The notes: a model not told the origin generated them from the letters alone. DNA of 19,797 nt from Bacillota bacterium (GCA_023388195.1 JAEWGR010000048.1:1-19797), one strand, 5' to 3'. Counted from the stretch's first letter, positions 7,406 through 16,214 are shown. A program made the numbers and translations.

Positions 7406-7531
7406 CTGAAACGGGCGAGAAATGCCCAGATGCGAGGCGCACCGGAAGAGCGTGCCGCGCCGCGTACCGGTGTACGCAAGCAAACGCTCTGAGGAGCAAC
7501 GAAGCAGGTGGGCGTTTATCGCCCGTTTCAG
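7406..7531. repeat. Three-tier nested palindrome at the 3' end of yitT
   Basis: Outer arms of 23 bp (7406-7428 and 7509-7531) pair with two mismatches. A middle 7-bp helix AGAGCGT/ACGCTCT (7447-7453 with 7484-7490) and an inner 6-bp helix GCGTAC/GTACGC (7462-7467 with 7472-7477, loop CGGT) are nested inside. The right arm contains the TGA stop of yitT (7530-7528). It encodes no protein. As RNA it would form one long stem that could end or protect the yitT transcript; as DNA it resembles a small non-autonomous repeat. Confidence 0.7.
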
Positions 7532-8373
7532 CGCGGGGTGGAGAAGCCTTCGCCTAGGACTTCGTGGGCATCCGCCACAATAACAAAAGCCTTCCTGTCC
7601 AGGCGATAAACCAGGTCTTTCAAACGGGAAACCTCCCGGGTAGCAACCACACAAAAAACCACATCACGCTCTGACTTGGTATACGCGCCGCGACCGGCCA
7701 GCATGGTAACACCCCGGCCCAGCTCAGCCATAATGGCATCAGCCACCTCGCCGGGGGCGGAGGACATGATAAAAAATGCTTTCGAGGCACTGGGGCCTTC
7801 CTGGACCAGGTCAATAATCTTGGTAGTAACAAAAAGAGAGATAAGTGCGTATAATGACAATTCGGCGCTGCCAAACACAACGCCAGCCAGGGCAATAACA
7901 AAGAAATCAACACCCAGCAGCGCCTGGCCGATGCTGATGCCTGTCAGTTTATTGATAATCGCGGCCGCCAGATCGGTGCCTGCGGTTGTTCCTTTAAATT
8001 TAAACACAATGCCCATACCCACACCGGCCAGTACCCCGCCATAAATGGAATTGAGCAGCAGGTCACGCGTTAAAACAGGCACAAGCGGGGCCGTAAGATC
8101 AATACTTGCCGCCAGTATACCGGCACCAAGCAGGGTATTGACGCCAAAACGGGCGCCTAAAATCTTAACACTCAGTAAAAACATGGGAATATCAAGAGCC
8201 AGCATGGTCATCCCCACCGGCAGCCCGAAGGTATGATGCAGGACTGTGGCCAGGCCGCTGGTACCACCGGCGGCAACCTTATTGGGAATTAAGAAGATAT
8301 TAAGGGCCAGTGCAGTAATAACCGTTCCCAGCACAATCCCTGCATAGTCCCTGAGCCACTGCCATTTCACCAT
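7528..8373 (-). CDS. YitT family membrane protein (DUF2179 C-terminal domain)
   Basis: A 281-residue integral-membrane protein. Five or six hydrophobic helices fill about residues 8-195. A soluble C-terminal DUF2179 domain follows (about 205-275), with the stretch GRGAYTKSERDVVFCVV typical of the family. Its biochemical role is unknown; transport has been suggested only from topology. The start is ATG at 8373 behind AAGGGGG. It follows csaB by 57 bases and is probably the last gene of the secA-prfB-csaB run. The final codons and stop lie within or against the arm of the palindrome, so the natural C terminus may have been set by that element. Confidence 0.88.
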   Translation of the reverse strand: MVKWQWLRDYAGIVLGTVITALALNIFLIPNKVAAGGTSGLATVLHHTFGLPVGMTMLALDIPMFLLSVKILGARFGVNTLLGAGILAASIDLTAPLVPVLTRDLLLNSIYGGVLAGVGMGIVFKFKGTTAGTDLAAAIINKLTGISIGQALLGVDFFVIALAGVVFGSAELSLYALISLFVTTKIIDLVQEGPSASKAFFIMSSAPGEVADAIMAELGRGVTMLAGRGAYTKSERDVVFCVVATREVSRLKDLVYRLDRKAFVIVADAHEVLGEGFSTPR

Positions 8374-8430
8374 TGCTACCCCCTTATTTCTTCATGATCA
8401 GCTGGACAACCATTCTCAGAACGGTTACAT

Positions 8431-9519
8431 TCACTTAATCAGACTGAGTGCAAGCTCGGCGTTTTGAAAAGCTTTATTCCGTAACATATTGATACGTTCA
8501 ATGCGTTGATGGTTGGTCTGCTTGCGTTCTGTCCACAATGCACGCACCCGGCTCATTAATGTATCAGCCGTTACGGTCTTAAGTGTACCGCAGTGCCTTT
8601 CACCAATTGTTTCCAGAAACCGGTCAATTTTAGGGTCATAAGAAATGCCGGCCATCGGCACATGCATAACCGCGGCAAAGATCAGCGCGTGCAGCCTGAT
8701 GCCAATCAGCAAATCCAGATTGCCGACCAGTGAAAGCAGCTCACTGGTAGTATATTCACCAGGCAGCACATTGCTCTTATTTTTCATCCGGCCGGCAATC
8801 TTTTGCGAGACACTGAGATCATCCGGCCACTGCATAGGTATAAATACGACCCGGGCGCCAAACTCCTCAATCATCTGATCGGCGGCATGGGCCAGCACCT
8901 GTTTATAATGGCTCCAGTCCTTCCATTCCCGGACGGAAATGCCAATTAAGGGAGCTACCCCCTCCTGCCCGTGCTGTTTCAGAATGGACCGGCCGATTTG
9001 CCTGTCAACCTGGTGCATGGCCAATACCGGATCGGCTGTGATATGGAGGGGAGGTGTAGTTACCTTGAGCCGCTTGAGTTCTTCGTAAGATCCGTCGTCA
9101 CGCACCGTAATCATGTCAACCATATTGCCGATATAGCGCATCGCACCCTGGGCCAGTGTCCCCTGTACAGGACCAACTCCCTGGGCATACAGCATGACCG
9201 GCTTACCCAGTTTCTTGGCTAACATCATAATACTGAGATAATAATAGAGGCTGCGGTCACTGGTCACATCCTGAAGCAGACTGCCGCCGCCACTGATCAA
9301 CAGCTGGCTCTTGGACATAACCCTGGCAATCTCCGGATAGTTAAGCCGGTAGACGGCCCCAACGCCATGACGCCGTCTGGTATCTTCCGGATCGCCGGAA
9401 ATGACGGTAATCCGGACAGCGGGGTCAATATCGGTTAATGCCTCGATCATGGCTGCCAGCATAGCTTCGTCACCGGCATTGGCAAATCCATAATAACCTG
9501 AAACAACAATTTCACTCAT
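8431..9519 (-). CDS. csaB: Polysaccharide pyruvyl transferase CsaB
   Basis: A 362-residue enzyme of the polysaccharide pyruvyl transferase family. In Gram-positive bacteria CsaB adds a ketal pyruvate to a wall polysaccharide, creating the ligand for SLH-domain proteins. Visible family features are the N-terminal GYYGFANAGDEAML motif, SGGGSLLQD (about residues 87-95) and GIRLHALIFAA near the C-terminal nucleotide-binding half. The start is ATG at 9519, whose bases overlap the upstream stop in ATGAGTGA; AAGGAG lies 11 bases before it. A frame ten codons longer begins at TTG 9549 without a ribosome site and is not preferred. The 8-base overlap implies coupling to the DUF5693 gene. Confidence 0.9.
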   Translation of the reverse strand: MSEIVVSGYYGFANAGDEAMLAAMIEALTDIDPAVRITVISGDPEDTRRRHGVGAVYRLNYPEIARVMSKSQLLISGGGSLLQDVTSDRSLYYYLSIMMLAKKLGKPVMLYAQGVGPVQGTLAQGAMRYIGNMVDMITVRDDGSYEELKRLKVTTPPLHITADPVLAMHQVDRQIGRSILKQHGQEGVAPLIGISVREWKDWSHYKQVLAHAADQMIEEFGARVVFIPMQWPDDLSVSQKIAGRMKNKSNVLPGEYTTSELLSLVGNLDLLIGIRLHALIFAAVMHVPMAGISYDPKIDRFLETIGERHCGTLKTVTADTLMSRVRALWTERKQTNHQRIERINMLRNKAFQNAELALSLIK

Positions 9520-11581
9520 GAACGGCCGGACTCCTTCCCAAACGGGCAATTACAGCCTGGATGATATACACACCAAGCACGGCGGCAGCGCCAATCACCG
9601 CTCCTAACAGCAAGCCATCCAGGCCCCGGATGACCGACATAAAGATGGGCGTCCGCAAATGGGCGAACGTCTCCACCAGCGACCCCTGCGCAATGGCAGC
9701 CGTTATCACGAGAATAAACTGGAAAAACCGCGGCCACTGACGATAGACAGCCATTGCCGCCAGCAGAAATGCCGGATGGCCGATGAGAAATTCCTTGCCC
9801 CGTGGCCGGGCATACATGAGCTGCTCCAAAAGCGCCCGGAGTTTAAGCTCGGCGGCAGGTACAGGTACACCGGCAGTATGCCCGGAACGACCGATAAATA
9901 CCCAGGCGGCAAAAACAGCGGCGCCAACAAACAGCAACGCTTTAATTGTCACCGGATAGTTCAGGATGGTAACGACCTGGCGCCATAACCCGCGGGCATC
10001 GGCAGTCTTAACCTGCTCAAACAGATTATACCTGGCCAGATAGGCCACAGCCACTAGCAGCAGCGGCGCAACAAAAGTCAGCTTTACGCCGCGGAAAATC
10101 TCCATCTCCAGAAAAAACCGCACATCACTGAGTACTGCCCCTAAATACAACCCGCCGGCTAAGGATAACAATGTCGTAACAACAAGCCCGCTCAAACCGG
10201 CGGCAAGTACCCGGCCGATGCCAGCCGAGCCGTTAAACTCTCCGGCCAGTTCCCGGGTACGCCAGCGGTCAAGCTGCCAGGTCATGGCCAGAGCCGGAAA
10301 AACGATAGCACTGGCCAAACCGGCCATTTGCCGGCTTAAGGTGCCACCGCCGCTGAGCACAGGGAATATTAATATCACCATCAGCAACGCCACGAGTGCG
10401 TACTGCCAGCGGGCAGCAAACGGCACAATCAGGGATAAGAAAAGCACCCCGGCCGCTGTCGCTCCAAGCACAATAACAGCGATTAGCCATGGTGCCGGAA
10501 AATAGGCCGTAAAGGTTGTTGCTTTCCCTGTAGTAAAGCCTGCTGCCGTTAGTTCCGCCTTGACACCAGTCACATAGTCAAGGTTTGTTTCAATCAATGT
10601 CTTGCCAGGCTCCGGCTTATCATACTTGCGCATCAGATTTATCCGGATATTGCGCTCCTGATCGGTGACCGTCCAGCGTTGAATCGCCTCGGCCACTTTG
10701 AGCTTAGGCTGCTCATCCTTAGGGATGGTATACACCCGGGCCGCCTGATAGTTGTTGGCAGCAGCCAGTTCAGTCAGACCTTCCTGTTTAAAAAACTGCA
10801 ATTGCAGCGGGTGTTCGATCATAGCCAGGGTGAGCTTGCGATCTTTAAAATGACCGGCCGTTAGCGGCAGCAAGTCAGGATAACCTAAGATCTCATCACC
10901 CACAAAAATCATAGCACTCAGATTTTTTATGCCGGCTAAGCGGCCGAATACGGCATTAACATCAGCCGGGGTCACTTTGGTATAGTTAGTCGGCCGGGGA
11001 ACTACATAAAAGCCAAGCTGATCAACCTTTGTCAGTTCATCGGTCGGCAAACCCAAATTCCATTTGACCACTTTCTCAAAATTAGCTTTAGCGGCCAGCA
11101 CCGGCTTGTCCCCGCCGGCCAGCAAGGTGACCCGGCCCGGCCCCAGGCGGCGTTCCAGATCGCTTTGTACTTCGGCAAAAACCTGCTTATCCTGCCCTGT
11201 CACATACACGTCTTCGGCTGAAATCCGGCCACTGGCAATTAAATGTTGCCAGAACGGGTCTGTGAGCGTACCAGTACGATTCTGGTGGAGAATGTCCGCA
11301 CCGGGCAGGGCTGTTACTTTGCCATTTTTATTGAGCTTTTCCAGAGTGGTTTCATATACAGCCAGGGAGGTAATACCTGCGTCCTTAAACCGGGCCAGCA
11401 GGCTGTCAGCCGGAACGCCTTCAATTTGCGCCAATTCCACAAGGTCTTCATACTCCATGACCAGTTCTACCGTGGAATTCGCCTGTTCTACCTTATAACG
11501 CTGCCAGTCAACCACCCCTGCCGCCAACAGCCCGATGAGTATCAGGCCGATTAACAGCTTATTATATGTAAAGGTTGTCAA
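9512..11581 (-). CDS. DUF5693 family membrane protein
   Basis: A 689-residue envelope protein of unknown function. One N-terminal membrane anchor (about 8-25) precedes an external domain of roughly 330 residues (30-362), then a polytopic C-terminal half with about eight hydrophobic segments (near 365-388, 392-410, 417-435, 458-485, 501-518, 545-563, 600-632 and 650-682). I recognise it as DUF5693 from its N-terminal sequence and its position directly before csaB. The location suggests a step in making, exporting or assembling the polymer that CsaB pyruvylates, but no catalytic motif is evident. The start is TTG at 11581, with GGTGGAG 5 bases upstream. It ends inside the csaB start. Confidence 0.8.
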   Translation of the reverse strand: MTTFTYNKLLIGLILIGLLAAGVVDWQRYKVEQANSTVELVMEYEDLVELAQIEGVPADSLLARFKDAGITSLAVYETTLEKLNKNGKVTALPGADILHQNRTGTLTDPFWQHLIASGRISAEDVYVTGQDKQVFAEVQSDLERRLGPGRVTLLAGGDKPVLAAKANFEKVVKWNLGLPTDELTKVDQLGFYVVPRPTNYTKVTPADVNAVFGRLAGIKNLSAMIFVGDEILGYPDLLPLTAGHFKDRKLTLAMIEHPLQLQFFKQEGLTELAAANNYQAARVYTIPKDEQPKLKVAEAIQRWTVTDQERNIRINLMRKYDKPEPGKTLIETNLDYVTGVKAELTAAGFTTGKATTFTAYFPAPWLIAVIVLGATAAGVLFLSLIVPFAARWQYALVALLMVILIFPVLSGGGTLSRQMAGLASAIVFPALAMTWQLDRWRTRELAGEFNGSAGIGRVLAAGLSGLVVTTLLSLAGGLYLGAVLSDVRFFLEMEIFRGVKLTFVAPLLLVAVAYLARYNLFEQVKTADARGLWRQVVTILNYPVTIKALLFVGAAVFAAWVFIGRSGHTAGVPVPAAELKLRALLEQLMYARPRGKEFLIGHPAFLLAAMAVYRQWPRFFQFILVITAAIAQGSLVETFAHLRTPIFMSVIRGLDGLLLGAVIGAAAVLGVYIIQAVIARLGRSPAVHE

Positions 11582-11636
11582 AATCTCTCCACCCTTGTTG
11601 AACCGGCTGTATGCCGTTTCAATTGAATTAGGTTCC

Positions 11637-11655
11637 AGTAGCTTGACAAGCTACT
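11637..11655 (-). terminator. Perfect hairpin at the DUF2993 stop
   Basis: AGTAGCTTG and its complement flank a single central base, giving a perfect 9-bp inverted repeat that overlaps the TAG stop of the DUF2993 gene. No T-run follows on the minus strand. An attenuator or RNA-processing site is as likely as a terminator. Confidence 0.35.
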
Positions 11656-12346
11656 AGGGCCGGTTATCGGTATAAATAGTCACTTGCCCCTGTTCGATAA
11701 CAATATCCCGCACATTAACACCAAACGGCAGTTTTTTGAGATCGAGCAGTGCTACTTCAGTCAGCAGTGAACCGCCAATATTGCCGACAGGGGTATTATT
11801 CAGCCAAAACCGGTCTGTCACAAATTTAATGCTGTGCTTTTCCCGGTCACCGGTAATCCGGCCTTCCAGTTTGATATCAACCCGGGCAATCCCGCCCAGG
11901 GTCAGAACACTGTCAACCTCCACCTTACCGGGGGAAAGGGTAACAACGGCATTTTTGACACCTTTCACCGAGCTATTCAAAAATGCCGCCAGTTCCTCCT
12001 GCGTAATGGTGGTTGTAATTACCGCATCGCCAACCTGCCGGAGCACCAGGGCCCGCTTGGTCAGCAGGGAAGGCATGTCAACAGCAACATCGGTTAAGGC
12101 AATATGCATATTCCGGAAGGTGAGCTTATCGGTCTTAACGTCGCTGGCATCGGCCGCTATCTTGTCGAACTTACCGCCCAGCATCAAGACCGCCGGGCTT
12201 TTATCCACTTTAGCCACTACCTGCTTGCTGCCTGTCAGATCACGCAGCCCCTGGGCCACAGCATCAGATACCACCTTGGGCAGCACGATCTCAACCGCCG
12301 CTAACACCATGGTGATGAACAAAATAATTGTTGTCAGGCGTTTCAT
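11654..12346 (-). CDS. DUF2993 (LmeA-like) exported lipid-binding-type protein
   Basis: A 230-residue protein with an N-terminal signal sequence or anchor (about 3-22), followed by an alternating beta-rich domain like the DUF2993 family. The family name LmeA comes from a mycobacterial periplasmic phospholipid-binding member needed for lipomannan maturation; the role here is unknown. Visible features include the sequence EIVLPKVVSDAVAQGL after the anchor, the repeated aliphatic strands, and a hydrophobic C-terminal portion typical of tubular lipid-binding folds. The start is ATG at 12346, with GGGCGG 6 bases upstream. It lies 31 bases after prfB and 72 before the DUF5693 gene. The presumed extracytoplasmic location fits the neighbouring wall-polymer genes. 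Confidence 0.72.
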   Translation of the reverse strand: MKRLTTIILFITMVLAAVEIVLPKVVSDAVAQGLRDLTGSKQVVAKVDKSPAVLMLGGKFDKIAADASDVKTDKLTFRNMHIALTDVAVDMPSLLTKRALVLRQVGDAVITTTITQEELAAFLNSSVKGVKNAVVTLSPGKVEVDSVLTLGGIARVDIKLEGRITGDREKHSIKFVTDRFWLNNTPVGNIGGSLLTEVALLDLKKLPFGVNVRDIVIEQGQVTIYTDNRP

Positions 12347-12377
12347 ATCCTACCGCCCCCTTTGCGCACTGTCCACT

Positions 12378-13488
12378 TTACCCCTGTGAATTCAGGTCAC
12401 TTTTCAAATAGGCTTCCAGAAACAAGTCGATCTCCCCGTCCATAATGGCCTGGACATTGCCGGTCTCGGCCGCAGTACGGTGGTCTTTCACCAGGTTATA
12501 GGGATGAAACACGTAAGACCGGATTTGGCTGCCCCATTCAATCGCCTGGTACTCACCGCCTAATTCCGCTCTCTTTTCATCCTGCTTCTGCCGTTCCAGC
12601 TCAAATAACCGCGCCCGCAGCAGCCGCATGCACTGCTCACGGTTTTGAATCTGGGACCGTTCACTCTGACACTGGACAACCACACCGGTAGGCAAATGGG
12701 TGATCCGGACCGCCGAGTCAGTTTTGTTGATATGCTGCCCGCCGGCACCGCTGGCCCGGAAGGTGTCTACCCGCAAATCGACCGGATTAATCGTAATCTC
12801 CACTGAATCATCAATCTCCGGCATAACATCAACGGCAGCAAAGGAGGTATGACGACGGCCGCTGGCATCAAACGGGGAAATACGGACAAGACGGTGGACG
12901 CCCTTTTCGGCTTTTAAATACCCATAGGCATTGATGCCGCTGATCATTAGGGTCACACTTTTTACCCCGGCTTCATCCCCGGCCAGAAAGTCCATAGTTT
13001 CTACCTTATAGTTTCTCTTTTCCGCCCAGCGGACATACATCCGGAGCAGCATCTGCGCCCAGTCCTGGGCCTCAGTGCCGCCGGCGCCGGCATGAAGGGT
13101 CAAAATAGCATTGTTGCCGTCATATTCACCTGACAGCATCAGCGTCAGGGCCGCCTGCTCCAGTTCCCGTTCCAGGCCGGCAAGGGCAGCGTTTACCTCA
13201 GGGTATACGCTTTCATCGCCCTCTTCCATGCCCAGCTGCCACAAAACGGCCATATCGCTGTGGCAAACAGACAGCTCGCGGTGCTGGCTGATACTGTCCT
13301 TGAGGCGGGTAACCTCCTGCGCTATTTTTTGTGCTTCCTCAGGCTGTTCCCAGAAGGCCGGATCGCTCATCCGGTCTTCCAGTTCTTCAATACGTTCCGA
13401 TTTGCCGGCAACGTCAAAGAGAAACCCTCATTTCATCAAGCCGTTTGGCCAGGGCCTCAATCGGCCCGCGTAAATCCTCCAAAAGCAC
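12378..13488 (-). CDS. prfB: Peptide chain release factor 2 (programmed +1 frameshift)
   Basis: Release factor RF2 ends translation at UGA and UAA. Reading starts at GTG 13488 (GGAG 9 bases upstream), runs 24 codons to CTT, meets an in-frame TGA (13416-13414) and continues after a +1 shift at 13415, giving 369 residues. In that numbering the stop-recognition tripeptide SPF is at 204-206 and the catalytic GGQ at 249-251, almost exactly the E. coli positions. Frameshifting at the TGA is the known autoregulation of prfB: low RF2 favours the shift. Annotation as a single 330-residue frame from 13370 would truncate the protein. The gene begins 12 bases after the secA stop. Confidence 0.95.
13413..13428 (-). 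promoter_or_regulatory. prfB programmed frameshift site
   Basis: The slippery sequence CTTTGAC (13419-13413) is identical to the conserved prfB site. Upstream, the internal Shine-Dalgarno-like stimulator is AGGG (13428-13425), followed by TTTCT before the CTT. The usual form is AGGGGG three bases before CTT, so this stimulator is shorter but in register. Confidence 0.9.
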
Positions 13489-13500
13489 ACTCTCACTCTC

Positions 13501-16023
13501 CTATTTGGACCCGCAGCAGCGTTTATACTTTTTGCCGCTGCCGCAGGGGCATAAATCATTGCGACCGGTGGTATCGGCATTAACGACAGGCTCCGCCGGC
13601 TGGGCCTGCTTGTCGCCCTCTTCGCCGCCGCGGCCGGTGTGGGCCTGCCGCAGATGATCCTCAGGCTGGGCCTGGGAAATAATATTAACCCGGAAGATAT
13701 AGCGAACGATATCTTCCTGTACATGTTCAATCATTTGCTGGAACATATCATAGCCTTCCAGCTTATACTCAATCAGCGGATCTTTCTGCCCATAAGCCCG
13801 TAAGCCAATACCCTGCCGCAGCATTTCCATGGCATCAAGGTGGTCCATCCATTTGGCATCAACGGTTTTAAGCATAACTACCTTTTCCAGTTCGCGCATA
13901 TTGTCCGGACCAAACAGGGCCTCACGGCCGCTGTAGGCCGTGTCAGCCGTCTTCATCAGCTCTTCCCTAAGCTCTTCCCGGCTCAGGTTCTCAAGTACTT
14001 CGGCCTTAAGCTCGCCGACCGGGGCAAAGAAGCCCTCGCAATACTCGATAAGCCCGGTATAATCCCAGTCTTCCGGATACAGCTTTTCATTGGCATACAG
14101 GTCCATGCCATGATCGACAAGCTTTTCAATCATATTAAAGATATTTTCTTTCAGATTATCCCCCAGCAGGATTTTCCGCCGCTGACTGTAGATAACCTCA
14201 CGCTGCTGGTTCATTACATTATCATATTCAAGCACATACTTACGGATGTCAAAATTACGGGCTTCCACCTTTTTCTGGGCCTGCTCAATCGAGCGGGTAA
14301 TCAGCGCATGCTCAATCGGCTCATCCTCCTCCATGCCCAGTTTATCCATAATACCGGCAATATTATCAGAGCCGAACAGGCGCATCAGATCATCTTCCAG
14401 TGACAGGTAGAAACGGGATGACCCCGGGTCCCCCTGGCGTCCGGCGCGGCCGCGCAGCTGGTTGTCAATCCGGCGGCTCTCATGCCGCTCCGTGCCGATA
14501 ATATGCAGACCGCCCAGGTCAGATACCCCGGTCCCCAGAACAATGTCAGTACCACGGCCGGCCATATTGGTAGCAATGGTCACCGCCCCGGCCTGCCCGG
14601 CCTGAGCAATAATCTGCGCTTCCATTTCATGATACTTGGCATTCAAAACATTATGAGGCACGCCCTGCTTTTTGAGCATGGCCGACAGATCCTCGGACTG
14701 TACAATAGAGGTCGTACCGACCAGAACCGGCTGGGCCTTGCTGTGTTTTTCAGCAATCTCATTGACAACCGCCCGGTACTTGGCCCGTTTGGTCTTATAA
14801 ATAATATCGGGAAAGTCCTGCCGCTGCATCTCCCGGTTAGGGGGAACAACAACAACATCAAGATTGTAAATTTTCCGGAATTCAGGCTCTTCCGTCTTGG
14901 CAGTGCCTGTCATACCGGCCAGTTTTTTATACATGCGGAAGTAGTTCTGGAAAGTAATGGTCGCCAGAGTCTGGCTTTCCCGCTCGATCTTGACCCCTTC
15001 CTTGGCTTCAATCGCCTGATGGAGACCGTCGGAATAACGGCGGCCAAACATGAGCCGGCCGGTAAACTCGTCAACAATGATGACTTCACCGTCTTTAACC
15101 ACATAATCGCGGTCCCGTTTCATCAGGGCATTGGCTTTGAGCGCCTGGTTAAAATGATGGGACATCTCGATGTTTTCGCTTTCATAGAGGTTCTGCACAT
15201 TAAGCAGCTTTTCCGCTTTCGCCACCCCGGCCTCGGTAGGTGCTACCGTATGGGCTTTCTCGTCAATGGTATAGTCTTCGCCTTCTTTTAGTTTCGGTAC
15301 AACCTTGGCCAGGACATAATACAGGTCTGTCGATTTTTCGCCAGGCCCGGAAATAATCAGTGGTGTCCGCGCTTCGTCCACCAGGATACTGTCCACTTCA
15401 TCGACAATCGAGTAATTGAGCGGCCGCTGCACCATTTGTTCCGGATAAATAACCATATTGTCCCGCAGATAGTCAAACCCGAATTCGTTGTTGGTACCAT
15501 ATGTAACATCAGCACTGTAGGCCAGCTTGCGTTCATCAAAATCAAGCCCATGGACAATCAGACCAACAGATAAGCCGAGATAGCGGTACAGCTTACCCAT
15601 CCATTCGCTGTCGCGCTTGGCCAGATAGTCATTAACGGTAACCACATGCACGCCTTTGCCTGTCAGGGCATTCAGGTATACAGGCAGGGTCGCCACCAGG
15701 GTTTTCCCTTCACCGGTGCGCATCTCGGAAATTTTGCCCTCATGCAGGGTTATGCCGCCTACCATCTGCACATCGAAATGGCGCATGGCCAGCACCCGGC
15801 GCGAGGCTTCCCGCACCACAGCAAACGCCTCCGGCAACAGCTCATCAAGGGTCTGGCCTTTATCAAGGCGACGCTTAAATTCAGCTGTTCTGGACGTCAG
15901 GGTGGTATCACTCATGCTCTGAAGCTCGGGTTCAAACGCATTGATTTTTTCAACAAGCAGCATCATGCGTTTAATCTCTTTTTCGTTATCATCACCAAAT
16001 AAGTTTCGCAAAAATTTAAACAA
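13501..16023 (-). CDS. secA: Preprotein translocase ATPase SecA
   Basis: An 840-residue motor that drives unfolded preproteins through SecYEG. It has an N-terminal FKFLRNLFGD start, Walker A in TGEGKT (103-108), the second NBD motif in DEVDSILVDEARTPL, the preprotein cross-linking and helicase-like domains, the conserved GRAGRQGDPG stretch, and a C-terminal zinc-binding tail C-P-C-G-S-G-K-K-Y-K-R-C-C that contacts SecB or ribosomes. The start is TTG at 16023, 8 bases after GGGGAG. The upstream frame extension (to 16095) covers a leader palindrome and lacks a ribosome site. A single full-length copy is present; nothing here points to a SecA2. Confidence 0.96.
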   Translation of the reverse strand: MFKFLRNLFGDDNEKEIKRMMLLVEKINAFEPELQSMSDTTLTSRTAEFKRRLDKGQTLDELLPEAFAVVREASRRVLAMRHFDVQMVGGITLHEGKISEMRTGEGKTLVATLPVYLNALTGKGVHVVTVNDYLAKRDSEWMGKLYRYLGLSVGLIVHGLDFDERKLAYSADVTYGTNNEFGFDYLRDNMVIYPEQMVQRPLNYSIVDEVDSILVDEARTPLIISGPGEKSTDLYYVLAKVVPKLKEGEDYTIDEKAHTVAPTEAGVAKAEKLLNVQNLYESENIEMSHHFNQALKANALMKRDRDYVVKDGEVIIVDEFTGRLMFGRRYSDGLHQAIEAKEGVKIERESQTLATITFQNYFRMYKKLAGMTGTAKTEEPEFRKIYNLDVVVVPPNREMQRQDFPDIIYKTKRAKYRAVVNEIAEKHSKAQPVLVGTTSIVQSEDLSAMLKKQGVPHNVLNAKYHEMEAQIIAQAGQAGAVTIATNMAGRGTDIVLGTGVSDLGGLHIIGTERHESRRIDNQLRGRAGRQGDPGSSRFYLSLEDDLMRLFGSDNIAGIMDKLGMEEDEPIEHALITRSIEQAQKKVEARNFDIRKYVLEYDNVMNQQREVIYSQRRKILLGDNLKENIFNMIEKLVDHGMDLYANEKLYPEDWDYTGLIEYCEGFFAPVGELKAEVLENLSREELREELMKTADTAYSGREALFGPDNMRELEKVVMLKTVDAKWMDHLDAMEMLRQGIGLRAYGQKDPLIEYKLEGYDMFQQMIEHVQEDIVRYIFRVNIISQAQPEDHLRQAHTGRGGEEGDKQAQPAEPVVNADTTGRNDLCPCGSGKKYKRCCGSK

Positions 16024-16070
16024 ATTATCAACTCCCCGGCAAAACAATGAATCGTATTTAACAAAGTTCA

Positions 16071-16087
16071 GACTGTTATAAACAGTC
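16071..16087 (-). promoter_or_regulatory. Inverted repeat in the secA leader
   Basis: GACTGTT and AACAGTC flank three bases, a perfect 7-bp inverted repeat. It sits about 20-35 bases downstream of the expected transcription start of the secA promoter. It could be an operator or a 5' mRNA hairpin. No regulator is identified. Confidence 0.4.
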
Positions 16088-16114
16088 ATAGACATAGTAT
16101 GTGCCTAATATATG

Positions 16115-16143
16115 ATTTTAACAGATTCCTTGTATAAAGTCAA
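16115..16143 (-). promoter_or_regulatory. Sigma-A promoter of secA
   Basis: On the minus strand TTGACT (16143-16138) and TAAAAT (16120-16115) are separated by 17 bases, each 5 of 6 to consensus. It lies 92 bases before the secA start and just after the hydrogenase-operon terminator, the expected place for a secA-prfB promoter. Confidence 0.75.
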
Positions 16144-16166
16144 AAACTGGGCAGGCTGGAAACACA

Positions 16167-16205
16167 GAAAGAGATTACCCCGCAATGCGGGGTAATCTCT
16201 CTTTC
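16167..16205 (-). terminator. Terminator hairpin of the hydrogenase operon
   Basis: A nearly perfect palindrome has arms built on AGAGATTACCCCGC and its complement, extended by GAAA/TTTC after a one-base bulge. It lies 9 bases after the cytochrome b stop on the minus strand. It is followed by a broken T-rich stretch (CTGTGTTTCC), so termination is probable but not textbook. Confidence 0.7.
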
Positions 16206-16214
16206 CGGCCTGTC

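Noticed and set aside
7382..7654. Open frame of 90 codons across the palindrome and yitT end
   Set aside because: It overlaps yitT in another frame and a non-coding inverted repeat; the translation is compositionally odd and has no ribosome site.
11736..12389. Plus-strand open frame (217 codons) opposite the DUF2993 gene
   Set aside because: Low-complexity Ser/Thr/Arg-rich translation typical of an antisense shadow; the minus-strand frame has a signal sequence, ribosome site and operon position.
14482..15291. Long plus-strand open frame (269 codons) inside secA
   Set aside because: It is antisense to a region with unambiguous SecA motifs and has no family features. It arises from the GC-rich codon pattern of the real gene.
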